A DNA stretch of 64,000 nucleotides from Molossus alvarezi (lineage: Eukaryota; Chordata; Mammalia; Chiroptera; Molossidae): assembly GCA_037176705.1 (NCBI GenBank), contig CM073889.1, positions 50,523,596 through 50,587,595 on the forward strand. The letters run 5' to 3'. Below, piece by piece: positions 45,470-58,900 of this stretch (position 1 is the stretch's first letter; the number at the start of each line of letters is the position of its first letter). The notes beneath the pieces are model-generated. The model was not told the origin of the DNA. It was given only the letters and a program-made list of their open reading frames with translations, and did not search any database. A program made the translations under genes and the position numbers.

Positions 45470-45642
45470 TCATCATCCATCCATGCAGACAGCCAGAAAC
45501 TCAGGAGTTATCTTATACCTCCCTCCCTACCTTCCCTTACTCTCCTGCCATTTAGCTTCCTACAACATCTCATCTTCACTGCTGCTGTTATAGTCAAAGC
45601 CCTCTCTAGCCCTCACCAAGACCAGATTCATAGACTTATATA
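45470..45642 (+). mobile_element. L2-like relic, split by L1-P
   Basis: actcaggagttatcttatac, ctccctcc and catcttcactgctgctgtta resemble the L2 3' region. A possible continuation (cagagggatcttttacaact and gaaatttatcatgctatcgc) lies at about 46620-46770 on the far side of L1-P. Confidence 0.5.
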
Positions 45643-45652
45643 CATATATCAT

Positions 45653-46439
45653 TATTATTATTATTATTTATTTATTTATTTTTGTTACAAATGTTTCTCC
45701 TTTTTTCCCCACTGATTCCCTCCACCCCCTCCCTCCCCGCCTTGTCCTCAGTTTTGTGGTCCATGTCCATTTTTCTTGTATACATGCATATAAGTTTTGT
45801 AGTTTATCTTTCCCCCACCACCCCCTCTTTTGGGGATTGTCTGTACCCCACTTCCACGTCTCTGGGACTACCTCATTCCTCAGACTGTTATGTTCATTAT
45901 ATTCCACAAATAAGTGAGATCATATGATGCTTGTTTTTCTCTATTTGGCTTGTTTTGCTTACGATAATACTTTCCAGGTCCCTCCATGTTGTCTCAAAGG
46001 ATAAAAGATCTTTCTTTCTTACAGTCGCATAGTACTCCATTGTTATATGTACCACTGCTTTTTTATCCATTCGTCTACTGATGGACACTTGGGCTGTTTC
46101 CAGATCTTAGCTATTGTAAACAGTGCTGCTATGAACATGGGGGTACATATATTCTTTCTGATTGGTGTTTCAGGCTTCTTAGGGTATTTTCCTAGAAGTG
46201 GAATCACTGGGTCAATTTTTAATTTTTTGAGGTAACACCATATTGTTTTCCATAGTGGCTGCACCAGTCTGCATTCCCACCAGCAGTGTACTAGAGTCCC
46301 CTTTTCTCCACACCTTTGCCAACAGTTAGTTGTTTGATGATTTGTTGATGGCGGCCATTCTGACAATTGTGAGGTGATACCTCATTGTTGTTTTAATTTG
46401 CATCTCTCTGATGATTAGTGATGTTGAGCATTTCTTCAT
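45653..46439 (-). mobile_element. L1-P: 5'-truncated L1 with a tRNA half at its 5' end
   Basis: 3' tail, 3'UTR and ORF2 C-terminus, truncated at 'gagcatttcttcat' (46439). CATATATCAT at 45643-45652 and 46473-46482 is the target duplication. The right copy begins just after a 35-nt tRNA-Cys 5' half, so that half is part of the inserted unit. The ORF2 remnant 46366-45897 carries an internal deletion and frameshift. Confidence 0.88.
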
Positions 46440-46474
46440 GGGGCTATAGCTTAGTGGTAAAGCATTTGACTGCA
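46440..46474 (+). pseudogene. tRNA-Cys(GCA) 5' half captured at the L1-P 5' junction
   Basis: 35 nt beginning GGGGCTATAGCTTAGTGG match the 5' half of tRNA-Cys from nucleotide 1 through the GCA anticodon (46472-46474), with about three differences. D-arm and anticodon stem 5' strand are present; the 3' half is absent. It is inverted relative to L1-P and lies inside the target duplication. Not a functional tRNA gene. Confidence 0.85.
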
Positions 46475-46770
46475 TATATCATCTTTTTGTACCTCCAGAT
46501 ACAGTCGGTACCCTCTCCATCTATTTATGTCAGGAGATCAGCCTGTACTTTTTTTGCCACCTGGCTGCCAGTTGGGTATGGCCAGTGGGATCCTTTTATA
46601 CTGGAATATGGACCAAAACATTTCCCACCTTCTCTCTGACTCTAGTTTTATCCTCTTCTAATAGAATCTTTATGTTATAATCAGAGGGATCTTTTACAAC
46701 TGAAATTTATCATGCTATCGCATGCTTAAATTATAATGTCCAGCATCCATCAGCTAGAGATCCAAGTTAT

Positions 46771-49659
46771 TGGAAAGGATTGAAACTCTCACCGTTTCAT
46801 TCCCCAATCTCTTAATTTTTTTCAGACTATGCCATTTCATGTTCCTCAAGCAAAATACAAGTTTTAATTTTTTTAAAGTTTCTCAATACGTCATTGAATG
46901 TGTACCCTGGACCAAGCAAGCATTAGTGTTAGGTGAAATTAAAAATAAGTAAACTTTACAGATGTATCATAATTTTAAAATATAGAATAGAGTGTATTTG
47001 CTTATCATAAAAATAAATAATTATTGCACCTAAATAAGATGATAGTATCTGCATTATTTAACCGAGGAACAAATGTCCAGTTTAATGATAGATAATTTGA
47101 CTCAAAGGTCAAATCACAAATCAAATCATTACTCTTTAATTTTATTAAATTAGAAGTCATTTGTAGATCATTGAAAATGTCTGGTTATGCTATAACTATG
47201 GATCTTTCAGAAAAAACATGGACCAGAAATTTGGAAAGATTCTGTACTAAATCTACTTTGACTTGACTGGACTCAAAGATAAAAAGCATTTCACATTTAA
47301 AGCTGAAAACAAGAGTGTTTTACTTTGGGGAAAAAATGAGTTCTAATTTACTCTTTGATCATATTTAGTTTGGGGAATTATTTTTTTATGTTCTCTTGCA
47401 ATGGTTTTATACATCAACTTATTTCTCCATTAAGTGAAGAAATTTTCTGATGTTGGAAAAAAATTAAAAATTTTGGTGATTAAGTCATGCAGTCTTCTTT
47501 TAAAATCTTTATCCTTAATACTAAAACTACATAAATCAGCCTTCAAGCATTGGTCTCCAATTATTTAGTTGTGCTCAGTCCCATGCAGTACCTGAATGCC
47601 AGGATGGTTGGTATGACAGAAAATTGATGCGCTCAGTGTCTCCAACCAGAAACAGAAAGGTCCTCACTGAAGGGGACCTTTCACTTGTGGAAGCACCAAG
47701 CTGTTCCACGGGTGGACTGAATCCAGGCCAGCTAGTCAGATCCTCCAAGATTCCAGAAAATCCCACCAGTGTCCATAATGTACCTGGTGACGACTGGACC
47801 CCTTTCTACCTGTGACCCTGATCCTCTTTAGAGAACTGCTCCCCTGTGGCTTGAGACCATTACAGATTCTCTACCAGTTAACATAATGACCTAGTCTCTG
47901 CCTCTTACCAGCAGGTATGAGCCAAACAGGAAGGCCTACTGGGAAAATAATGGTCCCAATTTGCAGTTCTCCTCCCATTTCCTCACAGAAGCCCCTATTT
48001 CAGAGTGTCCCACACTGATCGGAGAAATACTGGAAGGCCAGACATCTTTGAGACCACTGTTCCATAAGTTATTTTTGTTTTTAAATTTTTGCCCCTCAGA
48101 GACTGTCTCAGAAAAGTTATAAGAAGTGTTTAATTTTCTCCCATAAAACACTCATGGCACTAGAGAATTGTTCATTCACAAAAGGCATTTTTTTTTCTTC
48201 CAGTCAGGCACCTGTGGACTCATGAGCGGTAGAGAAGTAGCTAAATACCCCACAAACCTATGCCAGGTCCCACATCTGCTTCTTATATTCCAGGTAACTT
48301 CAATGACCCCTAACTTCTCTGAACAACCTTAGACTCATTGTAAACTAGAATCAGTTACCTATGTAGTAGAAATGACTGCTCATGATGTTTATTACCACCA
48401 GGAATAAACATCTCCCATCCAGATACTCTCTATTGGTACCACATTTACCCCAGGTCCTCCAAAACTCCCCAGCACTTGTCAGGCCTCTCAGTTCAAAATG
48501 AGCCCATTTTTCTTCTAAAAGCCAAATAGAAGAGCTTTTGCAGAACCAAGCACTAACATAGGGCCTACCTTCCAAGAAGTAATGAGTCACTGGCTGCTTC
48601 AACATTCTTCCTGGGTGTACAGCACAAGGTAGGTCCAGACAGAGGATGGTGAGAAGTCACATCTGCTTCTGATATCAAGCTCCAGGTCTGTTATTACCTC
48701 ATCCCTTTTGAAACTTTGAATTAATTGAAAAGGATGACATTTGAGCCGTACAGGCACAATCCTGCCTGATGAGTCATTTTGCTTTGTGTTTTAAATAATA
48801 CACAGCCATGATTTTTCAGTAGCCTGCACCTGCTCAGGAGCTGTCTGACCATCAAGGCCCTTAGGCCTTAAGGGTGGCTGTGATACAGACCTCCCAGCAT
48901 TTGCTTCAGTATGTGGCCTTTGACATGAAAGCATAAACCACTGAATAAAGTTGAACTGAAGTATTTACATCCCCTCTCTCACTGTGACTAGTGGTGTGAT
49001 TCCGGGCCCTGCTGGACTAAATAAACCCTCACAGCAGAATGGCCAGTCATGCTCCTGACTGCTGGGAGAGGTGCAGACACCCCTTAAAGAATAGTGTTCT
49101 TCAGTTAGTCATGTGACACCTGGACACAGAGGTAGTCTGGGGGGTGTCTCTTTTGTCCTTCCAGGAATGTCATGCTTGTCATCCATACATTTAGATGCAA
49201 ATTTGTAGTACATAATCTGAGGCAGGATGAGGACCCATGGAGGGCCAGCCAGGAGCAGGGGGACAATTTCATCTTGTGGACTGGATGTCAAGAATGCTGT
49301 AACCCACTACCTTCTATTGTTATCTGTGACCCCTGACACTTCAGTTGTCATAGATATGTTGACATTATACCCCAATTCTTTCCTGAGCACAGCCCCAGGA
49401 CACACTGCAGTGAAGTTTGAGTGGACAGACAAGCATAGTTGATAGTATATAGAAACAAAAGGTCTCTTTCTTGTCTGGTGGAGCATATGTCCAGACTTCA
49501 AGCCCAGTCTTGAATTGTGCTGGGCAGTTAGGCCAGGAGGCTCCACAGAAACCATCTCCTGTACTCCTGAGTCCAAACTCCCATTACATAAGCTTTTCTT
49601 GACCTCATCTAACAACATGAGGCTGAAGACAAGCACTCCAAGACCCTCCAAGTGGACAT
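46771..49659. other. Unique DNA, no gene recognised
   Basis: Several open frames of 60-85 codons on both strands, none with recognisable features. No repeat family seen with confidence. Confidence 0.5.
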
Positions 49660-49790
49660 GAGGAAGAGCACCAAGGAGGAAGGAGAGGAGAGACGGAGAG
49701 AAGAAAGAATGATAGTAGGGAGCAGGGTGAAAAAGGAAAAGGAGGGAGAGGACATAGCAGGAGAAGAGGACAGGAAACTGCCTGAGACAG
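49660..49790 (+). repeat. Purine-rich low-complexity tract
   Basis: Nearly pure A/G (gagg, agaa and gga units) on +, pyrimidine-rich on minus. It creates a spurious 185-codon open frame on the minus strand (49864-49307). Confidence 0.8.
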
Positions 49791-50089
49791 CTTAAAAGAA
49801 TATAAACACAACACCAAAGATTCTTTTTTACTTTTAACCTTTCTTTTAAAACTGAATTGTACAATAAATTGTAATAGAGAATTTAATTTAAAACACACAT
49901 GCATAGTTTAAAGGGTATAATGAAAGGAATACGCCTGTGCCAACAATGCTGGTTAATAAATATAAGTAGGCAAGAAGTAGCTCTTTACAATTGTCAGTTT
50001 GCTCCCTCATGCCCTCTTTCTGCTGCTCATACTGCTAGTTGGGGTGTCCCTGAATGGTTACAGGTTGGCTCTCTCACCAGAAGGTCCTA
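49791..50089. other. Unique DNA, no gene recognised
   Basis: AT-rich stretch before L1-Q. Nothing recognised. Confidence 0.45.
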
Positions 50090-53000
50090 CATCTACTTGA
50101 AGGACACATGAGCTGTTTTCAGATCTTAGCTATTCTAAATAATGCTGCTATGAACGTGGGGGTACATATATTCTATTTTATTTTATTCTTCTTAGGGTAT
50201 ATTCCTAGAAGTGAGATCACTGGGTCAAATGGCAATTCAATTTTTAATTTTTTGTGGTAATAGCATAGTGTTTTCCGTAGTGGCTGCACCAGTCTTTATT
50301 CCCACCAGCAGTGCACTAGAGTCCCCTTTTCTCCACACCCTCACCAACACTTGTTGTTTGATGCTTTGTTGATGGTGGCCATTCAGGCAGGTTGTTTTAA
50401 TTTGCATCTCTCTGATGATTAATGATGTTGAGCATTTCTTCATATGTCTTTTGGCCATTTGTATGCCCTGCTTGAAAAAGTGTCTATTTAGGTCCTCTGC
50501 CCATTTTTTAATTGGGTTCTTTATCTTTCTTTTGTTGAGTTGTATGAGCACTCTATATATGTTGGAAATTAACCCCTTATCTGATATATCATTGGCCATT
50601 ATGCTCTCTCATAAAGTGGGTTGCCTTTCCATTTTGGTGGTTTTTTCTTTTGCTGTGCAGAAGCTTTTAAGTTTGATGTAGTCCCATGTGTTCATTTTCT
50701 CCTTTGTTTCTTTTGCCTTAGGTGATGTATTAGTGAAAATTCTGCTGTGTATGATGTCTGAAATTTTATTGCCTATACTTTTATCTATAATTTTTATGGA
50801 TTCACGAGTCACATTTAAATATTCTATCCATTTTGAGTTTATTCTTGTGTATTGTGTAAGTAGATGGTCTAGTTTTATTTTTTTGCCTGTAGCTGTCCCA
50901 AAACCATGTATTAAAGAGGCTGTCTTTACTCTATTGTATGCTCTTGCCACCTTGTCAAATATTAATTGAGCATAAGGTTTTGGGTCAATTTCTGGGTTCT
51001 CTGTTCTATTCCATTGACCTATGTGCCTGTTCTTGTGCTAGTACCGGGCTGCTTTGATTACTGTAGCTTTGTAGCATAACTTGATATCCAGTATTGTGAG
51101 CCCACCTACTTTGTCCTTCTTTTTGAAGATTGCTGTGGTTATTCGAGGTCTTTTTTGGTTCCATATAAACTTTTGAAGTATTTGTTCTGGTTCTGTGAAA
51201 TATGTCATTGGTATTTTGATGGGAATTGCATTGAATCTATAGATTGCTTTGAGTAGCATGAACATTTTAATGATGTTAATTCTTCCAATCCATTAACAAG
51301 TTATGTGCTTCCACTTGTTTATATCTTCCTCTATATATTTTTTTTTCAATAACCTGTAGTTTTCTGTGAAGAGGTCCTTCATTTCTTTGGTTAAGTTTAT
51401 TCCTAGGTATCTTAATTTTTTTGCCGCAATGGTAAATGGGATTGCTTTTTTTTAGTTTCTCTTTCTGTGAGTTCATCATTGGTGTATAAGAATGCCATCA
51501 ATTTTTTGACGTTAATTTTGTATCCTGCCACTTTGCCAAATTCATTTATTAAGTCTAGTAGATTTTTGATGGAGTCTTTGAGGTATTTTATGTATAGTAT
51601 CATGTCATCTGCGAATAATGACAGTTTTGTTTCCTCCATTCCAATTTGGATCCCTTTTATATTTTCTTGCTGTCTGATTGCTGTGGCTATGACTTCCAGT
51701 ACTATGTTAAATAAGAGTCGCGAGAATGGGCATCCTTGTCTTGTTCCTGTTCTTAAAGGAAATGCTTTTAGTTTTTGCCCATTGAGTATGATGTTGGATA
51801 TCGGTCTTTCATATATGGCCTTTATTATGTCGAGATATGATCCTCTATTTCCAGATTGCTGAGTGTTTTCATCTCTGGGAAGCTCTTGATTTGATTTTCT
51901 ATTTTGAATGATACCCTTGCTGGATAGAGTACTCTTGGATTCAGATACTTGTTTTTTATGACCTTGATTACTTCATGCTATTCTCTTCTGGCCTGTAGTG
52001 TTTCTGTTCATATGTCACCTGATAGTCTTATGTGGGTTCACTTGTAGGTAACATGTTGCTTATCTCTTGCTGTCTTTAGGATTCTCTCTTTGTCTTTAAT
52101 TTTTGGCATTTTAATTACTCTGTGTCTTGGTGTGGTCCTGATTGGGTTCTTCTTACTTGGGGCTCTCTGTGCTTCTTGAACTTGAATGCCTTCTTCCTTC
52201 ACCAAATGAGGGAAATTTTCTGTCACTAGTTCTTCAAATATATTCTCTAAACCTTGCCCATTTTCTTCCTCTTTGGGGACTTCTATGATGTGAATGTTAC
52301 TATGTGTCCAGTTGTCCCACAGTTCTCTTAAGCTGTCTTCCTGTTTTTTAATTGTTTTTTTTTTTTCTTTTGGTTTTCTGATTGGTTGATTTTTTTCTAC
52401 TCTGTCTTGTAATTCACTAACCTACCTGGTCATCAGCTTCCTCTACTCTGCTGGTTATTCCTTCCAATGTGTTTGTTTTTGTTTGTTTGTTTGTTTGTTT
52501 GTTTGTTTTCTTTCATTTATTCTATGTCAATCTTCATTTCTTCTTCATAGTTTTTTTATTTCCTATTGGTTGATTTTTTTTTACTCATGCTGTTGAGCTT
52601 TCTCAAAATCATGGCTCTGACCTCTACCTCTGATAACTTGCTTAGCTGCATTTCATTTATCTCCTTTTTGGTAGAGGTCTCTTGTTCTTTCATTTGGGAT
52701 TTATTTCTTTATTTCACCATTTTGGCTATCTCTGTGTGTTTTTGAGCCTTACAAGTTTTCTCTGTGGGTGTTAGTGTTCTACTGTTCGTGGTTCCCTCTA
52801 CTGGGTTTGAATGAGCATGGACGCCTATGTTAAACACCACTGTCAAATCTTACTTTCCTGGGTAGACTTGCAAGCCCATGAATGGTTCAGTTATCCTCTA
52901 GCTTTTGCCTGAAGGCTATTAATCTCTGATTCTTCAAGAGAGTTGGGTTCTCAGTTGAATGAAAAACTCCCTCAGGTGTTCAGTTTAAGAGGATTTCCTG

Positions 53001-53533
53001 AGTGTGGGGCAGATGTTCATTGTTATTGAGCCTCAGTTTGCATTTTTTTGGCCCAGCTGAGTGGGGTTAAATTTCTGAGGGAGGGGCTGGTGCTTTTCCC
53101 AGAGCCCTGGGGGGGAGCACAATGGCCACTGTCCTGAATGGCTACAACTCAGCAAAAATTCTATTGTCTTCATAATCATGAGTGTACCCACACTGTTTCA
53201 GTCCAGTTTGTTCTCCTTCTGCCATAGCCCAAGTTGAATGGCTGTAGCTCATTTAGTGCTCTGTCCTAGTCCTCTGTGCTGTGGAGCCAGCTTGGGATTA
53301 TAATCCCTAGGGTGCTGCTCACAGCTAAAACCGCTGCTGTCGGTGGGCTCCTAGCCCCCCTCTTGTGCCTCCACAGATCTACCAGGCTCGATTCAATGTA
53401 CCTGGTTATATGGTCTTCTCAAGCTGCTTTCTGTTGCTTTTTCCTGACAATTTGTCTTTATTTTCATTGTAATTCCAGTTTGATTCTGAAAGATTATTTG
53501 TGTAGCTTCCATTCACTCAACTGCCATTTTGGA
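50090..53533 (-). mobile_element. L1-Q: L1 with deleted ORF2 N-terminus and missing 3' end
   Basis: ORF2 C-terminal two-thirds (50090-51871, L1-A positions of about 12190-13985), then a jump to the ORF1 C-terminus (ctgggaagctcttgatttga at 51876), ORF1 relic to about 52720 and 5'UTR to CTGCCATTTTGG at 53522-53533. The endonuclease and first half of the RT are missing, as is the 3'UTR. The antisense donor motif is mutated (aagttgaatgg). Old and non-coding. Confidence 0.85.
52471..52509. repeat. (GTTT)n microsatellite within L1-Q ORF1
   Basis: About nine TTTG units where intact L1s have 'atgtgtttttcatttc'. Confidence 0.9.
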
Positions 53534-54242
53534 CTCCCTTAGGTTCCGTTTTTAAGTGTTGAGTTTAATTGTCCTCCCTCTGAAGTAAATGTTGTACTAA
53601 TTTTAAAAAGTATTATTAAGAAAATTATGTTAAAGAAGTGGTAATTTTCTGAAATTAAAAAAATATGTATATCTATATTCAACTCTTCCATTAGAATAAT
53701 ACTTTATCTGGCTCTAAATTTTATATTCATGGTTTTAAAAAGTCTTTATTTTTTCCACTTTAGAGATTGTTTGAGTATATTTCTCCAGTATATTTTTGTC
53801 AATGAAAAATATCCTGATGTCAAACAGATTTTAATTTGTCTGTCTTTCTTATTACTATCACCACCCAGAGCCTTTAAGATAGCTTCATTTTTAATTTTCT
53901 AAAATTCTCTATACTGTACCTCATTTCATATTTCCTATGTAAAACATTTTGATCTAAGTAGTCAAAACTTGCTCAGCTATAAAATGTTCATTTTATTTTT
54001 GAGCATTCTCTACCCTCCATTCTCTCTGTCCTCTCCTATAGATCTCCTACTAGGTCATTTAGTCTCAATTTACTATGAGATGACATGAAAAAACTCTTTG
54101 TAACAAGAATGGACAACTCTACAAAATACTCAATATGTTTGTCAATACAATTCAGTAAGTATCAGTTTTCCATAGAAGTCTGGCACAAAATAAATTCCCA
54201 ATTGTAAATTGACTTTTTTTTAAGATTTAACTTCAAGAGATC
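53534..54242. other. AT-rich unique DNA
   Basis: No gene or named repeat seen between the 5' ends of L1-Q (minus) and L1-J (plus), which face each other head to head. Confidence 0.5.
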
Positions 54243-55035
54243 GAAAAATGGCGGCGGAGTGAACGGAAGCTACACAGACTGTCTCACAGAACCAAACTGG
54301 AATTACAACTATAACACAGAAAAACTGACGGGAAAAAGCAAAAGAAGCAGCTGGCTAGGACCATATAACGAGGGACACTGACACCATCCTGGTAGGCTAG
54401 CGAAGGCGCGAGACGGTGGGCAGCGGCCTTAGCTGGGAGCGGTGCCTTTGGGTTACACTCCCAAGCAGCTCCACAGTGCAGAGCAGGGACAGAGGCTAAT
54501 ACAGCCACAGCCACTCACCTTGGGCTCCTGCAGAGGGAGGGCAGACTGGACTGGAACTGAGTGGGGGCACTCGGGATTTGGAGGGTGCTCAGAGCTTTTG
54601 CTGAGTGCCAGCCACCCAGGACAGTGGACACATAGCTCCTTACCAGGGCTCTGAGGAGAGGCAGCAGCCTGTGGTTTGGAGACCCAACCCCACTCTGTGA
54701 GCCATTGAAGTGCTAATTGAAGCTCATTAACAACCAGCATCTGCCCCACCCTCCTGAAAGCCCCTTCTACTGAGCACCTGAGGGACTTTTTCAATCAACT
54801 GACAACCCAAAACTCATCAAGTAACCTGGACTGCTAGCCTCCAGGCAAAAAGCTAGAGGACAACAGTACCTTTGCTGGGCTGGCAACTTTAACCAGGAAA
54901 GTAAGACTTGACAGGAGTGTTTAACATGGGTCCTCCCTCGCTCATCTAAACATAGGAGAGGGAGCCACAAACAGCAGAACACCAACACCCACAAGGAAAA
55001 CTTGACAGGCTCCAAAGCCCACAGTGATAGCCAAA

Positions 55036-55920
55036 ATGGTGAAACACAGAAACAGAAGCCAAATGAAAGAGCAAGAGACCTCCACTGAAGATGAGATCAA
55101 TGTGGAGCAATTAGGCATGTTAACAGAGCTAGAATTCAGAGCCATGATCTTGAGGAAGCTGAACAGCATGAGTAAGGACATAGAGACACTGAAAATAAGC
55201 CATCTGAAAATTAAAAACCATCAAAAAGAAATAAAAAATGACATATCAGAAATGAAAAACACATTGGAAGGTTTAAACAGCAGAGTAGAGGAAGCGGAGG
55301 ACCGGATCCATGAATTAGAAGACAGGGTAGAAAAAACTCAACCAATCAGAAAAACAAAAGGAAAAAACTATTAAAAAAGAGGAAGACAGCTTAAGAGAAC
55401 CGTGGGACAACTGGAAACGTAATAATATTCGCATCATAGGAGTCCCCGAAGAAGAAGAAAAGGAGCAAGGGATAGAGGATATATTCAAAAAAATAGTGAC
55501 AGAAAACTTCCCTAATTTGGTGAAGGAAGAAAGCATTCAAGTTCAAGAAACACAGAGAATACCAAGTAAGAAGAACCCAAACAGGCCCACACCAAGACAC
55601 ATAGTAATTAAAATGCCACAAATTAAAGACAAAGAGAGAATCCTAAAAGCATCAAGAGATAAGCAACAGGTTACCTACAAAGGGAACCCCATAAGGCTCT
55701 CAGCTGACTTCTCACAAGAAACACAACAGGCCAGAAGAGAATGGCATGAAGTAATCAAAGTCATGAAAAACAAGAATCTGAATCCAAGACTACTCTACCC
55801 AGCAAGGCTATCATTCAAATAGAAGGTCAAATAAAGAGCTTCCCAGACAAAAAAAAAGGGCTAAGGGAATACATTAGCACCAAACCAGCACTGCAAGAAA
55901 TGTTAAAAGGACTGCTGTAA
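55036..55920 (+). pseudogene. L1-J ORF1, frameshifted
   Basis: Starts ATGGTGAAACAC at 55036. The coiled coil is open to about 55374. An extra base near 55335 shifts the frame relative to L1-A, and a base lost near 55818 introduces a stop (ttcaaatagaag). The C-terminal segment is readable in another frame (about 55496-55822). Confidence 0.88.
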
Positions 55921-55965
55921 TTAGCAGTAGAAATGGGAAGAAAAATAGAACCACACTAAACAAAA

Positions 55966-58900
55966 ATGGCAATAAATAAGTACATATCAATAATCACCTT
56001 AAACGTAAATGGATTGAATGCTCCCATAAAAAGACACAGAGTAGCTGTTTGGATAAGAAAGCATGACGCATCTATATGTTGTTTACAAGAGACCCACCTC
56101 TCAACAAAAGACTCACATAGGTAGAAAGTGAAGGGATGGAAAAAAATTTTCCAAGCAAATGGAAAAAAAAAAAAAAAGCTGGGGTAGCAAATCTCATATC
56201 TGGTAAAATAGATTTCAAAATGAAGACCATAACTAGAGACAAGGCCACTATATAATGTTGAAAGGATCTATCCAACAGGAAAATATAACCTTGATAAACA
56301 TATATGCACCCAATATAGGAGCATTAAAATATATTAAAAGTATTCTGGAGGACTTCCAAGGAGAAATCAACAACAACACAATCATAGCAGGGGACTTCAA
56401 CACCCCGTTGACAGCACTGGATAGAACCTCTAGGCAAAAAATTAGCAAGGAAACAGAGACTCTAAATAAAGCACTAGACCAAATGGATTTAATAGATATC
56501 TACAGAGAATTACACCCCAAAACTACAGCATACACATTCTTCTCAAGTGCACATGGGACATTCTCAAAGATAGACCACATGATAGGGCACAAACTAAATC
56601 TCTACAAGTTCAAGAAGATCGAAATCATATCAAGCATCTTCTCAGATCACAATGGCATGAAACTAGAAATCAATTGCAACAAGAACATGCAAAGACATTT
56701 CAACACATGGAGGTTAAATAGCATGTTATTAAACAATGAATGGGACACCGAGGAGATCAAGGAAGAAATTAAAAACTTCCTGGAAACCAATGAAAATTAA
56801 CACACAGCAACACAAAATCTATGGGATGCAGCAAAAGCAGTTCTGAGAGGGAAGTTCATAGCACTGCAGGCCTACCTCAAAAAACAAGAAAAATTTCTAA
56901 TTGACTGTCTAACCTCACAACTTAAAGAACTAGAGAACAAACAAAAAGAAAACCCCAGAGCAAGTAGAAGGAAGGAGATAGAAAAGATCAGAGCAGAAAT
57001 CAATGACATAGAGACCAAAAATACAATTCAAAGGATCAATGAAACAAAGAGCTGGTTTTTCAAAAAGATAAACAAGATTGATGGACCCTTAGCTAGACTC
57101 ATCAAGAAACAAAGAGAGAGAACCCAAATACACAAAATCAGAATTGAAAGAGGAGAAGTAAGAACCAACACCACGGAAATACAAAAGATTGTTAAGAACT
57201 ACTATGAACAACTATATGGCAACAAATTCGACAATCTAAGCAAAATGGACAAATTTCTAGAAACACACAGACTCCCAAAACTGGACCCGGAAGAGATAGA
57301 AAACTTGAACAGACCAATAACTACTAAGGAAATTGAAGAGGTAATCAAGACTCTCCCAGCAAACAAAAGCCCAGGCCCAGATGGCTTCACGGGGGAGTTT
57401 TACCGAACATTCAAAAAAGAACTAACACCTACTCTCCTCAAACTACTTCAAAAAATTTGAGAAGAAGGAAGACTTCCAAACACGTTCTATGAGGCCAGCA
57501 TAATTCTAATTCCAAAACCAGAAAAAGACACTACGAAGAAAGAAAACTACAGGCCAATATCCCTGATGAACATAGACGCCAAAATCCTGAACAAAATATT
57601 AGCAAATTGGATCCAGAAATACATCAAAATAATTATTCACCATGACCAAGTGGGATTCATTCCAGGGATGCAAGGCTGTACAATATTCGCAAATCAATAA
57701 ACGTGATACACCACATAAACAAAATGAAGAATAAAAACCACATGATCATATCAATAGATGCTGAAAAAGCATTCGACAAAATCCAGCATTCATTTCTGAT
57801 AAAAACGCTCATCAATGTAGGAATAGAGGGATCCTATCTAGACATAATAAAGGACATATATGAAAAACCTACAGCCAACATCATACTCAATAGACATAAA
57901 CTAAAAACATTTCCATTAAGAACAGGAACAAGACAGGGATGTCCACTTTCGCCACTCTTATTTAACATGGTACTGGAAGTCTTAGCCACAGCAATCAGAC
58001 AAGAAGAAAAAATAAAAGGGATCCAAATTGGAAAGGAGGAATTGAAACTGTCATTATTTGCAGATGACATGATACTATACATAGAAAACCCTAAAGACTC
58101 CATCAAAAATCTACTAGACTTAATAAATGAATTTGGCAAAGTAGCAGGATACAAAGTTAACGTCAAGAAATCGACGGCATTCTTGTACACCAATGATGAA
58201 CTCACAGAAAGAGAAACTGAAAAAACAATCCCATTTACCATCGCGCCAAAAAAATTACGATACCTAGGAATAAACTTAACCAAAGAAGTAAAGGACCTAT
58301 TTGCAGAAAATTACAAGTCATTGAAAAAAGAAATAGAGGAAGATATAAAAAAGTGGAAGCACATACCCTGTTCATGGATTGGATGAATTAACATCATTAA
58401 AATGTCCATACTACCCAAAGCAATCTACAGATTCAATGCAATCCCCATCAAAATACCAACGACATATTTCATAGAACTAGAACAAATTCTTCAAAAGTTC
58501 ATATGGAACCAAAAAAGAACCCTAATAGCCACAGCAATCTTGAAAAAAAAGAACAAAGTAGGTGGGATCACAATACCCCATATCAGGTTATACTACAAAA
58601 CGACTGTAACCAAAACAGCCTGGTACTGGCACAAGAACAGGCATATAGACCAGTGGAACAGAACTGAAAACCCAGAAATGGACCCAAGGCAATACGCTCA
58701 ATTAATATTTGACAAAGGTGGCAAGAGCATACAGTGGAGTAAAGACAGCCTCTTTAATCAATGGTGTTGGGAAAATTGGACAGCTACATGCAAAAAAATG
58801 AAACTAGACCATCAACTTACACCATTCACAAAAATAAACTCAAAATGGATAAAAGACTTATATGTGATCCGTGAATCCATAAAAATTCTAGAAGAAAATC

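Noticed and set aside
46440..46474. A functional tRNA-Cys gene
   Set aside because: Only the 5' half is present; there is no T arm, B box or acceptor 3' strand.
49307..49864. 185-codon open frame on the minus strand
   Set aside because: It lacks an ATG at its given start, lies over a purine-rich low-complexity tract that suppresses stops, and has no recognisable domain.
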